A stretch of DNA of 64,000 nucleotides. It comes from Microbispora corallina (GTDB lineage Bacteria > Actinomycetota > Actinomycetes > Streptosporangiales > Streptosporangiaceae). Shown in pieces: positions 18,141 through 27,875 of this stretch; position 1 is the stretch's first letter; the number at the start of each line of letters is the position of its first letter. The notes below the pieces were generated by a model. That model saw only the letters and a program-made list of their open reading frames with translations. It did not search any database and was not told the origin of the DNA. A program made the position numbers and the translations under genes. The stretch is taken from NCBI RefSeq assembly GCF_016863035.1, contig NZ_BOOC01000033.1:1-64000 (forward strand). The letters run 5' to 3'.

Positions 18141-19385
18141 GTGACGGTCGCCGAGCAGACCAGGGAGGGCGCCGGGTCCCTGCTCGCCCACCGGCCGTTC
18201 ATGCTGGTGTTCGCCAGCAGGACGGCGTCGGCCGCGGCCACGGCCGGCACCTGGGTCGTGCTGCCCCTCTACGCGTACTCCGTGACGGAGTCCGCCGCGC
18301 TCGCGGGCCTGGTGAGCGCGATGAACGTGATCCCGTACATCCTCTTCGGCGTGGTGGCCGGCGTCGTCGTCGACCGGGCCGCGCCGCGCCGCTTCCTGGT
18401 GGCCATGGAGGCGGCCAACGCCGTCGTCCTGCTGGCCGTACCGGTGCTCGCCGGCGCGCACGCCCTGTCGGCGGTCGCGCTGTGCGCGTTCGGGTTCGCC
18501 ACGGCGACGGTCTTCGTGTGGTTCGACGTCGCGTCGGCCGCCTTCGTCCCCGCGGTGGTGGGCAAGACGCGGGTGTTCCAGGCGAACGGGCACCTGTGGG
18601 CGGCCTCCACCCTGGTCACCGCGGTCGCCGGGCCGGGCGGCTTCTTCCTGCTGGCGCACCTGGGGGTCGGCGGGACGTTCGCCGTCCTGGCGGCGTTCTC
18701 CGCGCTGTCGGCCGGCCTCCTGTCGGCGGTGCGGGTGAGCGAGCCGGAGCGCGGGCGCTCACGTCCGGAGCGGCGGCCGGTCGCCGAGCTGGCCGAGGGC
18801 TTCCGCTTCATCGCGGGGCAGCCGACCGTCCGGCTGCTCACCCTCGTGGGGATCGGCTCGGGGCTCAGCGCCGGAGCCGTCTACGGGCTCATCGTGGTCT
18901 TCGCCGACCGGGCGCTGTCCCTCGGCACCGAGGACTACCGGATCTCCTGGATCATCGCGGGGTCCAGCGCGGGGGCCCTGCTCGCGTCGCTGGCCGCGCC
19001 GCGGCTGCGGGGCCTGCCGCCCGTCGGCGTGGTGGCGGCGCTGCTGACCCTGGAGGCCGGGCTGATGGCGGGCTACGCCCTGACGACCGGCTGGATCGCC
19101 GCCCTGGTCGCGATCTTCCTGTGGAACCTCGCGCACACCACCCTGATGATCTTCAGCATCTCCGCCCGGCAGGTCATCGCCCCGTCCGAGATGCAGGGCA
19201 GGGTCAACGCGGCGGGGCGCACGCTCGTGTGGGGCTGCGTCCCGCTCGGCTCCGCGGCCTGCGGACTGCTCGCCGAGACGACCGGGATCCGCGGCGCGCT
19301 GCTGGTCTTCCTGCTTCCCGCCGTCGCGAGCCTGGTCCTCACCGGGTTCGCGCTCGCCGGCCGACGGCACGAGGTGGCCCTGTGA
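18141..19385 (+). CDS. MFS transporter
   Basis: 414 residues with about 12 hydrophobic helices and the cytoplasmic loop GVVVDRAAPRR of the DHA3/MFS_3 group, proton-driven exporters of drugs or small metabolites. Start GTG 18141 follows GGGAGGG and was preferred to a much longer upstream extension. It overlaps a glycosyltransferase gene (GTGA), itself coupled to a second transferase-like gene. Export of a glycosylated compound, or resistance by glycosylation plus efflux, is a plausible joint role but is inferred. Confidence 0.88.
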   Translation: MTVAEQTREGAGSLLAHRPFMLVFASRTASAAATAGTWVVLPLYAYSVTESAALAGLVSAMNVIPYILFGVVAGVVVDRAAPRRFLVAMEAANAVVLLAVPVLAGAHALSAVALCAFGFATATVFVWFDVASAAFVPAVVGKTRVFQANGHLWAASTLVTAVAGPGGFFLLAHLGVGGTFAVLAAFSALSAGLLSAVRVSEPERGRSRPERRPVAELAEGFRFIAGQPTVRLLTLVGIGSGLSAGAVYGLIVVFADRALSLGTEDYRISWIIAGSSAGALLASLAAPRLRGLPPVGVVAALLTLEAGLMAGYALTTGWIAALVAIFLWNLAHTTLMIFSISARQVIAPSEMQGRVNAAGRTLVWGCVPLGSAACGLLAETTGIRGALLVFLLPAVASLVLTGFALAGRRHEVAL

Positions 19386-20602
19386 CAGCCCTGCGCGTGA
19401 TCTTCTTCGCCTTCTCCCGCAGCAGCCTCGGCCATATCGTCCGCTCCACGACCGCGGCCGCCCGGTTCGCCCGGGAGGGCCACACGGTGACCGTCGCCTG
19501 CCACGAGGAGTGCCGCGGGATCCCGGAACGGGCGGGTGTCGCCTGGTATCCGGTCAGGGAGCTCGGCCCGGCTCCCGCGTGGCGGGGCATGGACGATCCC
19601 GAGCGGCTGCGCGAGTTCAGCCGCGGGAGGCTGGCGAGCCCCGCCTACATCGCGGAGTGCCTGGAGGACGAACTCCGGCTCATCGACGGCCGCCGTCCCG
19701 ATGTCGTGATCTCCGACATGCGCAACACGGCCGGCGTGGCCGCCGCCATGCGGGGCGTGCCCAGTTACTCCATCCACAACCTGCGGCTGTTCCGGCATCC
19801 CATGCACGTGGTGCTTCCCGAGATCATCGCCACCCTCTCCTCGCTGGGCGTGCCCGACCGTCACGCCCGGCGCGTTCTCGGCGACGCCGTCCTGGTCCCG
19901 GATCTGGCCGTGCTGGACGACCTAGCCGGCGTCCCGCCGGAGACCGCCGCGCTGATCTGCTCGCTCACCCGGGAGATCCGTCATGTCGGGCCGCTGCTTC
20001 CACCCGGGACACCCGAGACAGCCAAGACACCCAGGGCGCCTGTCCCCGCCACGCAGGACGGGTTCCTGCACGTCACCCTGGGTGGGAGCGGCGCGGGGAA
20101 CCACGAGATCCGGCGCGTCGTCGACGCCGTGGGAGACCTCGACCTGCGCGTGCAGATCACCCTGGGCGTCGCGGCGACCCCGGAGGTGGTGCGCTCGACC
20201 CAACGCGAGCTCGCCGCTCTCGCCCGCCGGGCCACCGTCCGCGTCACCGGCTTCCGGCCCGACGCGGTGGACGTCACGAGGGCGGCGGACGCCGTGGTGA
20301 CGCACGGCGGCCACGGGTCGATCACCGAGGGGCTGGCCGCGGGCACGCCCCTGGTCTTCCTGCCCCACTCCCCCGAGCAGCGGCTCAACGCCGCGCGCGT
20401 CGAGGAGCTCGGCCTCGGCGTCGTGCTGGCGCCCGGCGACGACGCGGTCGTCGTCCGGGACAAGATCCTGGCCGCCGTGAAACTGAAGGGCGGCGCCCAG
20501 ACGGCCCGGTTCCGCGAAGCCCTCGTCTCCGCCGACGGCGCCGGGCAGATGGTGTCGTACGTGACGGGCTCGCTGGCGGTGGAACGGGCGGTGAGCGGAT
20601 GA
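19382..20602 (+). CDS. GT1/MGT-type glycosyltransferase
   Basis: 406 residues of GT-B fold. The N-terminal domain begins VIFFAFSRSSLGHIVRSTTA. The C-terminal donor site carries the family signature VTHGGHGSITEGLAAGTPLV, followed by PHSPEQRLNAARVEELGLGV, typical of nucleotide-sugar transferases that act on small molecules such as macrolides. GTG 19382 overlaps the MFS gene stop, and the gene ends in an ATGA overlap with the next one. Acceptor and donor are unknown. A polysaccharide role cannot be excluded. Confidence 0.87.
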   Translation: MTALRVIFFAFSRSSLGHIVRSTTAAARFAREGHTVTVACHEECRGIPERAGVAWYPVRELGPAPAWRGMDDPERLREFSRGRLASPAYIAECLEDELRLIDGRRPDVVISDMRNTAGVAAAMRGVPSYSIHNLRLFRHPMHVVLPEIIATLSSLGVPDRHARRVLGDAVLVPDLAVLDDLAGVPPETAALICSLTREIRHVGPLLPPGTPETAKTPRAPVPATQDGFLHVTLGGSGAGNHEIRRVVDAVGDLDLRVQITLGVAATPEVVRSTQRELAALARRATVRVTGFRPDAVDVTRAADAVVTHGGHGSITEGLAAGTPLVFLPHSPEQRLNAARVEELGLGVVLAPGDDAVVVRDKILAAVKLKGGAQTARFREALVSADGAGQMVSYVTGSLAVERAVSG

Positions 20603-21678
20603 TCCGCGCGGGAGAGCTCGCGATCTCGGTCGCCGCCATGGCCCACCCGTCCCGCGCCGACGCGGTGCGGGCGATGGCCGATGCGCACGCGGACCTCGGC
20701 ATCACGGTCGTGTTCGACCCCGAACCGGACCGGGGGCACAGCCTCGCCACGGCCCTCGCCGCGTGGTCGGCCGTGGAGCCCGGCGCCACCCACCACCTGG
20801 TCGTCCAGGACGACGTGATCTTCTGCGACGGCTTCGCGCGGCTCCTGGCCGCGGTGGTCAGGGCCCGGCCCGACTCGGCGATCGGTCTCTTCGCGGAGTG
20901 GGGCTCGCGCACCGCGTCGATGATCAGGGTCGCCGCCCTGCGCGGCGCCGCGTTCGCGGCGGTCGCCGACCCCTACGTCCCGACGCAGGCCCTCGTCCTG
21001 CCCGCCGAGCACGCTCGCGCGCTGGGCCGGCGCGCGTTCCGGGAGATCGAGCCCGACGACATCGCCGTCCGTCGTCACCTGCGGGAGGCGAGGGTCACGC
21101 CGGTCGTCGCCGTCCCCAACCTGGTCGAGCACGACGACCGGCCGAGCCTCACCGGCAACGGGTTCCAGGGGTTGCGGCACTCGGCCTGTCACCTCCCCGC
21201 ACCTCGGTTCCCCGTGCCAGCGGCCGAGGCGGCCGGGACCGGCCTCGCCCACGTGCCGCACCTGTCCTGGATGCGCTTGGTGGCCGAGTGGTTCCCGTGC
21301 GGCCCGGACGACGAGCCGGGATGGACCGGGCAGCCCCTCGCCGCGCGGCTGCCGGCGCAGGTCACCATGGACGAGCTGCGGGGGACGTTCACCGCCTGCG
21401 TCCGGGGGGCGGACGCGCTGCGCGCCGCCCTCACCGAGATCGTGCTCTTCGAGTTCTGGCTGTACGGCGTCGGCGTCGGACTCGTCGCCGGGGTGCCGCC
21501 GGACGCCGTCGCCGCCCGGGCCAAGGGCCCGGTCTGCCGTGCCGCCCTGCTCTCGGCCTTCCCGGGCGCCTTCCGCCGCTGTCTGCCGCTCCCGGCCCTG
21601 CGCGAGCTCGGCGAGGACGCGTTCCGGCTGCTCTGCCTCGCCGTACGCACCGGTGCGGAGGTCGCCCTGCGCAGGTGA
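20599..21678 (+). CDS. Putative GT-A-like glycosyltransferase, poorly characterised
   Basis: 359 residues. The first 230 resemble a GT-A glycosyltransferase: an N-terminal SVAAMAHPSRADAV strand-helix, a HHLVVQDDVIFCDGF segment whose Asp pair could bind the metal-nucleotide, and a later EIEPDDIAVRRHL. The last 120 residues are mostly helical with no recognised motif. No signal peptide and no clear transmembrane helix except a hydrophobic patch near 290-310. It is coupled by ATGA to the GT1-type gene, so the two probably act on the same product. Family assignment is tentative. Confidence 0.65.
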   Translation: MIRAGELAISVAAMAHPSRADAVRAMADAHADLGITVVFDPEPDRGHSLATALAAWSAVEPGATHHLVVQDDVIFCDGFARLLAAVVRARPDSAIGLFAEWGSRTASMIRVAALRGAAFAAVADPYVPTQALVLPAEHARALGRRAFREIEPDDIAVRRHLREARVTPVVAVPNLVEHDDRPSLTGNGFQGLRHSACHLPAPRFPVPAAEAAGTGLAHVPHLSWMRLVAEWFPCGPDDEPGWTGQPLAARLPAQVTMDELRGTFTACVRGADALRAALTEIVLFEFWLYGVGVGLVAGVPPDAVAARAKGPVCRAALLSAFPGAFRRCLPLPALRELGEDAFRLLCLAVRTGAEVALRR

Positions 21679-21746
21679 GTCGCCGCGTGTCGGGGGCATT
21701 CACTATCCTGCGATCGGCCGCCGGTCTCCGGGAGGCTGAGCGCGGC

Positions 21747-21771
21747 CCGCCGTGCGCCGACGGCACGGCGG
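21747..21771 (+). terminator. Stem-loop after the MFS-glycosyltransferase operon
   Basis: A 9-bp perfect stem CCGCCGTGC/GCACGGCGG with a 7-base loop, 69 bases after the last stop codon and before the sensor gene start at 21821. No T-run. Confidence 0.45.
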
Positions 21772-21820
21772 TGAGTCCGGCGTGGGATGGCTGGGCCCGG
21801 CGTCAACGAAAGGGTGTCAG

Positions 21821-24800
21821 GTGACCCACTGGGACGGCGCTGAGCACGAGCCGCGGACGGCGGCCGGACACGAGGTGTTCGCCGCCGACGACGAGGTCGG
21901 CCGGGATCTGGCGACGGTCGACTGGTCGTTGACCCCGCTCGGGCCGCCGGCCGGCTGGCCGCAGAGCTTGCAGACCGCGGTGAGCATCCTGCTGTCGTCC
22001 CGCTTCTCCATGTGGATGGCGTGGGGACCGGAGCTGACCTTCTTCTGCAACGCCGCCTACCGCCGCGACACGCTGGGCCGGAAGTACCCGTGGGCGCTCG
22101 GCCGGCCGGCCAGCGAGGTGTGGGCGGAGATCTGGGACGACATCGGCCCGCGCATCGACACCGTGCTGGCCACGGCCAAGGCGACCTGGGACGAGGCCCT
22201 GCTGCTGTTCCTCGAACGTTCCGGCTACCCCGAGGAGACCTACCACACGTTCTCCTACAGCCCCCTCCGCGACGACGCCGGCGCCGTCGTCGGCATGTTA
22301 TGCGTGGTCAGCGAGGACACCGAGCGGGTCGTCGGCGAGCGGCGGATGGCGACGCTGCGCGACCTCGGCTCCGACCCCAGCGTGGTCCGCACCGAGCAGG
22401 AGATGCTGGCCTTCGCCTGCAGGCAGCTCGGCCGCAACCCGCACGACCTCCCGTTCACGCTGACCTACCTGTTCGACGACGGCGGCGGCGCGCGGCTGGC
22501 GGGGGCGACCGGGATCTCCGCCGGACATCCGGCCGCCCCCGCCTCGCTCGCGCCCGGCGACCCGGACGGGGCGTGGCCGGCGGCGGCGCTGGCCCGCGGA
22601 GAGTCCGTGCTCGTGCCGCTGGAGGGCGCCCCGTTCGCGGACCTGCCGTCCGGCGAGTGGCCGGACCCGCCCGCGCAGGCGCTCGTGGTGCCGCTGCTGC
22701 AGCAGGGAAGCGCCCCCTACGGGTTCCTGGTGGCCGCGCTCAACCGGTACCGGCCGCTGGACGACGGCTACCGCGGGTTCGTCGAGCTGGCGGCCGGGCA
22801 CGTCGCGGCGGGGATCGCCAGCGCCCGCAGCTATCAGGCACAGCAGCGGCGCGCCGAGGAGCTGGCCGAGCTCGACCGCGCGAAGACCGTCTTCTTCTCC
22901 AACATCAGCCACGAGTTCCGCACCCCGCTGACGCTGATCATGGGTCCGGTCGAGGAGCTGCGCGGCCGTCTCCAGGACGCCGACGTCGAGGTGCGTGAGG
23001 AACTGGAGGCCATCCGCCGCAACGGGTTGCGGCTGGGCAAGCTGGTCAACACGCTGCTCGACTTCTCCCGGCTGGAGGCGGGCCGGATGCAGGCCCGCTA
23101 CGAGCCGGTCGACCTGGCCGCGGTCACCGCGGAGCTGGCCAGCCTCTTCCGTTCCGCCATCGACAAGGCGGGCCTGGAGTTCCACGTCGACTGTCCCCCG
23201 CTCGACGAACGCGTCTACATCGACCGCGGCATGTGGGAGAAGGTGGTACTCAACCTGCTCAGCAACGCGCTGAAGTTCACCTTCGAGGGGTCGATCGGCG
23301 TGGCGGTGCGCAGGGAGGGCGCCCACGCGGTGGTGACGGTCACCGACACGGGTGTCGGCATCCCGGCGGAGGAGGTGCCGCGGCTGTTCGAGCGGTTCCA
23401 CCGCATCGAGAACGCCCGTTCGCGCTCCAACGAGGGCAGCGGCATCGGCCTGGCCCTCGTCCAGGAACTGGTCGCGCTGCACGGCGGCACCATCGCCGCC
23501 GACAGCGCCGACGGCGAGGGCACCCGCTTCACGATCCGGCTGCCGTTCGGCTCCGCGCACCTGCCCGCCGAGGCGATCACGACGGCCGCCGGCAGCGGCG
23601 CCGCGTCCGCCACCGCCGCCCCCTACGTCCAGGAGGCCCTGCGCTGGCTGCCCGCGGACACCGCCGCCGATCCCGCCGAGGACGCCATGGAGATGCCGTC
23701 CCACGGCGCCCTCGCCGGCCCGGCCGCCCCGGCGCGCGTCCTGGTGGCCGACGACAACGCCGACATGCGCGAGTACCTCGTCCGCCTCCTCAAGGGCGCC
23801 GGCTACCAGGTCGCCACGGCGAGCGACGGGCGACAGGCCCTGGACGCCATCCGCGCCGACGTCCCCGACCTGGTCGTCAGCGACGTGATGATGCCCCGCC
23901 TGGACGGCCTGTCCCTGGTGGGGGCGTTGCGGGCCGACCCGCGCACCGCCGCCGTCCCGGTGCTGCTGCTGTCGGCCCGGGCGGGCCAGGAGGCGTCCAT
24001 CGAGGGGCTGCAGGCGGGCGCCGACGACTACCTGGTCAAGCCCTTCGCCGCCGCCGAGCTGCTCGCGCGGGTGCGGGCCAACATGGAGATGGCGCGCCTG
24101 CGGCACCACCAGGCCCGCTGGCGCACCGCGCTGGTGGACTCCCTGCAGGAGGCGTTCTTCGTCTGCGACGAGAACGGCGCCGTCGTCGACATCAACAGCG
24201 GGTTCACCGACATCCTCGGCTACGGGCCGGAGAACCTGCCGTACCTGCCGGTGCACCCCTGGTGGCCGGACGCCGAGATCGATCCCGAGGCCCACCAGCA
24301 GGCCGCGGACGCCTTCACCGGCCTTCTCGGCGACGGACAGGGCAGCTACACGATCCCCCTCGCCCACCGCGACGGGCACCGGCTGTGGGTCAGCGCCACC
24401 GTCAACCGGGCGCAGGACCCGGACACGGGGCGGCGCGTCGTCGTCGGCACCTTCCGCGACGTCACCGCCGAGCACTACGCCATCCAGCGCGAAAGCGCCC
24501 TCGCCTCCCTCAGCACCTGCCTGTCGCAGGCGGCCAGCCTGCCCGAGGCGCTGGCCGGCGCCCTGCGGGAACTGCGTGACCTGTGGCGGGCCAGGTCCGT
24601 GGTCGCCGCCGTCTTCGGCCACGGCGCCGAACCCACCCTGACCGCCACCGACCCTGCGCTGGACTGGCGGCGGCTGCCCGCCGAGCGCCGCGAGACGCTC
24701 ACCGGGCTGCGTCAGCGGCCTCTGCTGACTCCCGTCGCCGACCCCACCGGCGTCGGGGTCCTGCTGGAGCACCCCGACGGGCCGCTGGCCCTGTTCGTGG

Positions 24801-25987
24801 ACCTCGGCGACCACCGGCCCTTCACCGGCGAGGACCAGCTCCTGCTGTCGCTGCTGGCCTCGCACCTCGCCCAGGGACTGGCCCGCGCCCACCAGATCGA
24901 CCAGCAGCGCGAGACCGCGATCGCGCTGCAGCGCGCCATCCTCGGCCCCTCCCGGCTGCCCGACGGGTTCGCCGTCCGCTACGAGCCCGCCACGCGCCCC
25001 CTGGAGGTCGGCGGGGACTGGTACGACACCATCACCCTGCCCGGCGGCCGCATCGGCATCGTGGTCGGCGACTGCGTCGGGCGCGGCGTGCAGGCGGCCG
25101 CCGTCATGGGCCAGCTGCGCAGCGCGTGCCGGGCGCTGCTGCTGCAGGACGAAAGCCCGGCGCGCACACTCATGGCCCTGGACCAGTTCGCGGCCGGCGT
25201 CCCCGGCGCCGTCTGCACCACCGTCTTCTGCGGGGTCCTCGACCCGGACACCGGACACCTCACCTACTCCAGCGCCGGTCACCCGCCGGGCATCCTCACC
25301 CATCCCGACGGCACCACCCACCTGCTCGAGGACGGGCGTTCCGTCCCCCTGGCGGTCCGCAGGACCAGGCCGCGGCCCGAAGGCGAGACGACCATCCCCG
25401 CCCGCGCCACCCTCATGCTGTACACCGACGGCCTGGTCGAACGCCGCCGCCGGCCCCTCGACGTGGGCATCGGCCTGGCCAGCCGGGCCGTCCAGGACGG
25501 CCGGGACGTCGCCGTCAACGATCTCGCCGCGCAGGTGATGACGCGCCTGGCGCCCGCCGACGGCTTCGACGACGACGTCGCTCTGCTGCTCTACCGGCAC
25601 CCCGCCCCGCTGGAAGTGACCTTCCCCGCCGAGTCGTCCCAGCTGGCGCCTGTACGGAAGGCCCTGCGGACCTGGCTCGCGCAGTGCGACCTACCGGCCC
25701 AGATGATCCAGAACATCCTGGTGGCCGCCGGTGAGGCGTGCGCCAACGCCATCGAGCACGGTCACCGCCACTCCCCCGGTGAGACCGTCCGCCTGCGGGC
25801 CGAGGCCTTCGTCGACGTCCTGCGCCTCACCGTCGCCGACACCGGACGCTGGAAGTCGCCGCAGCCCGAGGCGAACCCCCACCGCGGCCGCGGCGTGGCG
25901 CTCATGCGCGCCCTGATGCAGCAGGTCACCATCACCCCCAGCCCGTACGGCACCACCGTCGACATGCACACGAGGATCGCCCGATGA
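21821..25987 (+). CDS. Giant hybrid sensor: histidine kinase, receiver, PP2C phosphatase and anti-sigma kinase fusion
   Basis: 1388 residues, soluble. Order: PAS-like input (about 25-150), GAF-like domain (180-330), kinase dimerisation domain with His364 (NISHEFRTP), ATPase domain ([24 protein letters not shown]), receiver with phospho-acceptor Asp688 ([12 protein letters not shown]), PAS (770-880), GAF (890-1020), SpoIIE/PP2C phosphatase with metal-binding Asp1066 (GGDWYD) and VVGDCVGRG, and a C-terminal RsbW-like ATPase ([14 protein letters not shown]). It thus joins a two-component relay to sigma-factor partner switching. Start GTG 21821 follows AAAGGG. Codon 160 (22298-22300) is a rare TTA. 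The STAS antagonist gene overlaps its end (ATGA). Confidence 0.93.
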   Translation: MTHWDGAEHEPRTAAGHEVFAADDEVGRDLATVDWSLTPLGPPAGWPQSLQTAVSILLSSRFSMWMAWGPELTFFCNAAYRRDTLGRKYPWALGRPASEVWAEIWDDIGPRIDTVLATAKATWDEALLLFLERSGYPEETYHTFSYSPLRDDAGAVVGMLCVVSEDTERVVGERRMATLRDLGSDPSVVRTEQEMLAFACRQLGRNPHDLPFTLTYLFDDGGGARLAGATGISAGHPAAPASLAPGDPDGAWPAAALARGESVLVPLEGAPFADLPSGEWPDPPAQALVVPLLQQGSAPYGFLVAALNRYRPLDDGYRGFVELAAGHVAAGIASARSYQAQQRRAEELAELDRAKTVFFSNISHEFRTPLTLIMGPVEELRGRLQDADVEVREELEAIRRNGLRLGKLVNTLLDFSRLEAGRMQARYEPVDLAAVTAELASLFRSAIDKAGLEFHVDCPPLDERVYIDRGMWEKVVLNLLSNALKFTFEGSIGVAVRREGAHAVVTVTDTGVGIPAEEVPRLFERFHRIENARSRSNEGSGIGLALVQELVALHGGTIAADSADGEGTRFTIRLPFGSAHLPAEAITTAAGSGAASATAAPYVQEALRWLPADTAADPAEDAMEMPSHGALAGPAAPARVLVADDNADMREYLVRLLKGAGYQVATASDGRQALDAIRADVPDLVVSDVMMPRLDGLSLVGALRADPRTAAVPVLLLSARAGQEASIEGLQAGADDYLVKPFAAAELLARVRANMEMARLRHHQARWRTALVDSLQEAFFVCDENGAVVDINSGFTDILGYGPENLPYLPVHPWWPDAEIDPEAHQQAADAFTGLLGDGQGSYTIPLAHRDGHRLWVSATVNRAQDPDTGRRVVVGTFRDVTAEHYAIQRESALASLSTCLSQAASLPEALAGALRELRDLWRARSVVAAVFGHGAEPTLTATDPALDWRRLPAERRETLTGLRQRPLLTPVADPTGVGVLLEHPDGPLALFVDLGDHRPFTGEDQLLLSLLASHLAQGLARAHQIDQQRETAIALQRAILGPSRLPDGFAVRYEPATRPLEVGGDWYDTITLPGGRIGIVVGDCVGRGVQAAAVMGQLRSACRALLLQDESPARTLMALDQFAAGVPGAVCTTVFCGVLDPDTGHLTYSSAGHPPGILTHPDGTTHLLEDGRSVPLAVRRTRPRPEGETTIPARATLMLYTDGLVERRRRPLDVGIGLASRAVQDGRDVAVNDLAAQVMTRLAPADGFDDDVALLLYRHPAPLEVTFPAESSQLAPVRKALRTWLAQCDLPAQMIQNILVAAGEACANAIEHGHRHSPGETVRLRAEAFVDVLRLTVADTGRWKSPQPEANPHRGRGVALMRALMQQVTITPSPYGTTVDMHTRIAR

Positions 25988-26295
25988 GCACTCCCCTCAC
26001 CGTCACCCCCGGCCAGGGCCCGGACGGCGCCCCGCTCCTGACCGTGGCCGGCGAGATCGACATGAGCAACACGGCCGCCCTCGCCGACGCCATCGGCGGC
26101 ACGGCGGGCCCGCTCGTCCTCGACCTGACCGCCGTGGAGTACCTCGACAGCGCCGGCCTGAACGTCCTGTTCGCCCACGCCGACCACATCACGCTCATCG
26201 CCAACCCCCTGCTGGAGTCCCTCCTGACCATCTCCGGCCTCGCCGAGCTGGCCACCGTCCACTACCGGGAGCCCGGCGCCTCGATGGCCGGGTAG
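25984..26295 (+). CDS. STAS-domain anti-sigma factor antagonist (RsbV/SpoIIAA-like)
   Basis: 103 residues, one STAS domain. The phosphorylatable serine is Ser56 in YLDSAGLNVLF. In this family the serine is phosphorylated by an RsbW-type kinase and dephosphorylated by a PP2C phosphatase, and only the free form binds the kinase to release the sigma factor. Both activities are domains of the protein encoded immediately upstream, whose gene overlaps this one by ATGA. The sigma factor is not in the immediate neighbourhood. The C-terminal half is shorter than usual but ends normally. Confidence 0.92.
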   Translation: MSTPLTVTPGQGPDGAPLLTVAGEIDMSNTAALADAIGGTAGPLVLDLTAVEYLDSAGLNVLFAHADHITLIANPLLESLLTISGLAELATVHYREPGASMAG

Positions 26296-26370
26296 CGGCT
26301 CCGGCACCCCCCGGGCCCCGTACGGGTCTCCTCGCGGCCTGTCTACTCTCGGAGGAAAGGGGGACGGGCC

Positions 26371-27243
26371 ATGAAGACGAGCCAACCTCTGCCGCTGGTG
26401 CCGATGCTGGGCGGGGCCGTCACCGCGGCCGTCCTCGGCTACTCCTACGGGCGGTGGCGCAGGCGGCGACCGGTCGCCGCGATCACGCCGGCGCCGGTCG
26501 AGGCCCATCCGCCGCCCGCCGCCCAGCCGGCGACGATGTCCGCCGACGGGATCGCCGAGCACCTGGCGGCGGCCAACGCCATGATCAACCTGTGTGAGCG
26601 GATCCGCTGGTACGCCGAGGACCTGTGCCACGAGCTGCGCTCACCCCTGACCGCGCTGCGTACCGAGCTGGAGGAGGCCCGGCTGCACCCCCGGCAGGCC
26701 GACACCGCCCGCCTGATCGAGAACGCCCTGGTGAGCGCCGACCGGCTGGACCGCGTGGTCGACAGCATCCTCGTCATGACCCGGTTGCAGGCCGCCAGCC
26801 ACCAGAGCCGGGAGCGGTTCGACCTCGCCGCCGTGGTGCGCAACGAGGTGCTGATGGCCTCGCTGCACGCCCGCATGCGTCCTTCCGACCCCGTCGTGGT
26901 CTGGGCCGTGCGGGAGCAGATCCGGCAGGCGCTGCGCAACCTGCTCGACAACGCCCACCGCCACGCCCTCGGCACGGTGGAGGTCGAGGTCCGCCACGCC
27001 GACGGGACGGTCTTCCTGATCGTGGACGACGACGGCGACGGCGTCCCGAACGCCGATCGGCGGCGCCTGGTCGAGCGGTTCACCCGGCTCGACGACGTCC
27101 GCCGCCGCGACGAGGGCGGCACGAGCCTCGACCTGAGCCTCATCCAGGCGATCACCGAGGTGCACGGCGGCACCCTCCACGTGGAGGACTCCCCCATCGG
27201 CGGCGCCCGGTTCGTCCTCACCCTGCCCGCGGCCCAGCCGTAG
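26371..27243 (+). CDS. Small membrane histidine kinase with degenerate ATP-lid motif
   Basis: 290 residues. One N-terminal transmembrane helix (residues 8-25), no external domain, a dimerisation helix with His87 (DLCHELRSPLTAL), N box LRNLLDNAHRHAL and a G1 box with DDDGDGVPNADRR. The G2 box reads GGTSLDLSLIQA where the tandem kinases upstream have GTGLGLAIA or GIGLGLPIA, so one essential glycine is missing. ATP binding may be impaired, making this a possible pseudokinase or phosphatase-biased partner. GGAGGAAAGG precedes ATG 26371. No response regulator is adjacent. Confidence 0.85.
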   Translation: MKTSQPLPLVPMLGGAVTAAVLGYSYGRWRRRRPVAAITPAPVEAHPPPAAQPATMSADGIAEHLAAANAMINLCERIRWYAEDLCHELRSPLTALRTELEEARLHPRQADTARLIENALVSADRLDRVVDSILVMTRLQAASHQSRERFDLAAVVRNEVLMASLHARMRPSDPVVVWAVREQIRQALRNLLDNAHRHALGTVEVEVRHADGTVFLIVDDDGDGVPNADRRRLVERFTRLDDVRRRDEGGTSLDLSLIQAITEVHGGTLHVEDSPIGGARFVLTLPAAQP

Positions 27244-27269
27244 AAGCCTGCGGCCGGGTTCTCGAGACG

Positions 27270-27806
27270 CTATCCACCCCGCGTCACGGTCGCGCCGGGC
27301 AGCGACTCCTGCTGCGCTTCCGGCGAACCGACGACCGCGTTGAGCCCGCCGTTCACGGGCTGCGCGACCGCGTCGCCGGAGACGAAGGGATGCGACGTCT
27401 CGCCCTCGACCCTGATCAGCATCCTGGTGGGAGTGCAGACCAGGCGGACCTTGCTCTCCGAGGAAATGACCACCGCCGGTTCCACCGGTCCGGAGAACCC
27501 CTCCTCCCGCTCCGGCTCCCCCTCCGACTTGGTCAGGTCGACGTGCATGCTCCAGCCGGAGCCGGACAGCCCGCACAAACCGGAGGAGTCGATCCACGCG
27601 AGCAGGTCCTGGGAGCCGACCATGATCTGTGCCAGTGCCCGCTCCGCCTCGTCGGGGAGCTTGGGGTGATCGGTCAGTCCCCTCAGCTTCACCAGCGGCC
27701 ACCGGGCCGGGTCCTTCAGCACCGGGTTCACGGGCGACGCGGAGCACGCGCCGAGGGCCGGTACCAGCGACAACGCGGCTGCGGCACGCGCCAGACGATC
27801 GTTCAC
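27270..27806 (-). CDS. Putative lipoprotein of unknown function
   Basis: 178 residues from GTG 27806 (MNDRLARAAAALSLVPALGACSASP), with a clear lipobox LGAC near residue 20, so it should be lipid-anchored outside the membrane. The mature part is about 160 residues, mixed polar, with one Cys pair (residues ~75 and ~122, in GLCGLSG and RLVCTPT) that could form a disulphide. No family was recognised. It stands alone between a kinase gene and a MarR gene. Confidence 0.65.
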   Translation of the reverse strand: MNDRLARAAAALSLVPALGACSASPVNPVLKDPARWPLVKLRGLTDHPKLPDEAERALAQIMVGSQDLLAWIDSSGLCGLSGSGWSMHVDLTKSEGEPEREEGFSGPVEPAVVISSESKVRLVCTPTRMLIRVEGETSHPFVSGDAVAQPVNGGLNAVVGSPEAQQESLPGATVTRGG

Positions 27807-27875
27807 TGCGGTTCCCCGTTCGCGACGACGCAATGATCTTGAGTCTACGCACCACAGCTGAGGCACGGGCACCGA

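Noticed and set aside
22298..25600. 1100-codon open frame on the minus strand
   Set aside because: It lies wholly opposite the giant sensor gene, has no domain or start-site support, and is the usual result of very high GC on the antisense strand.
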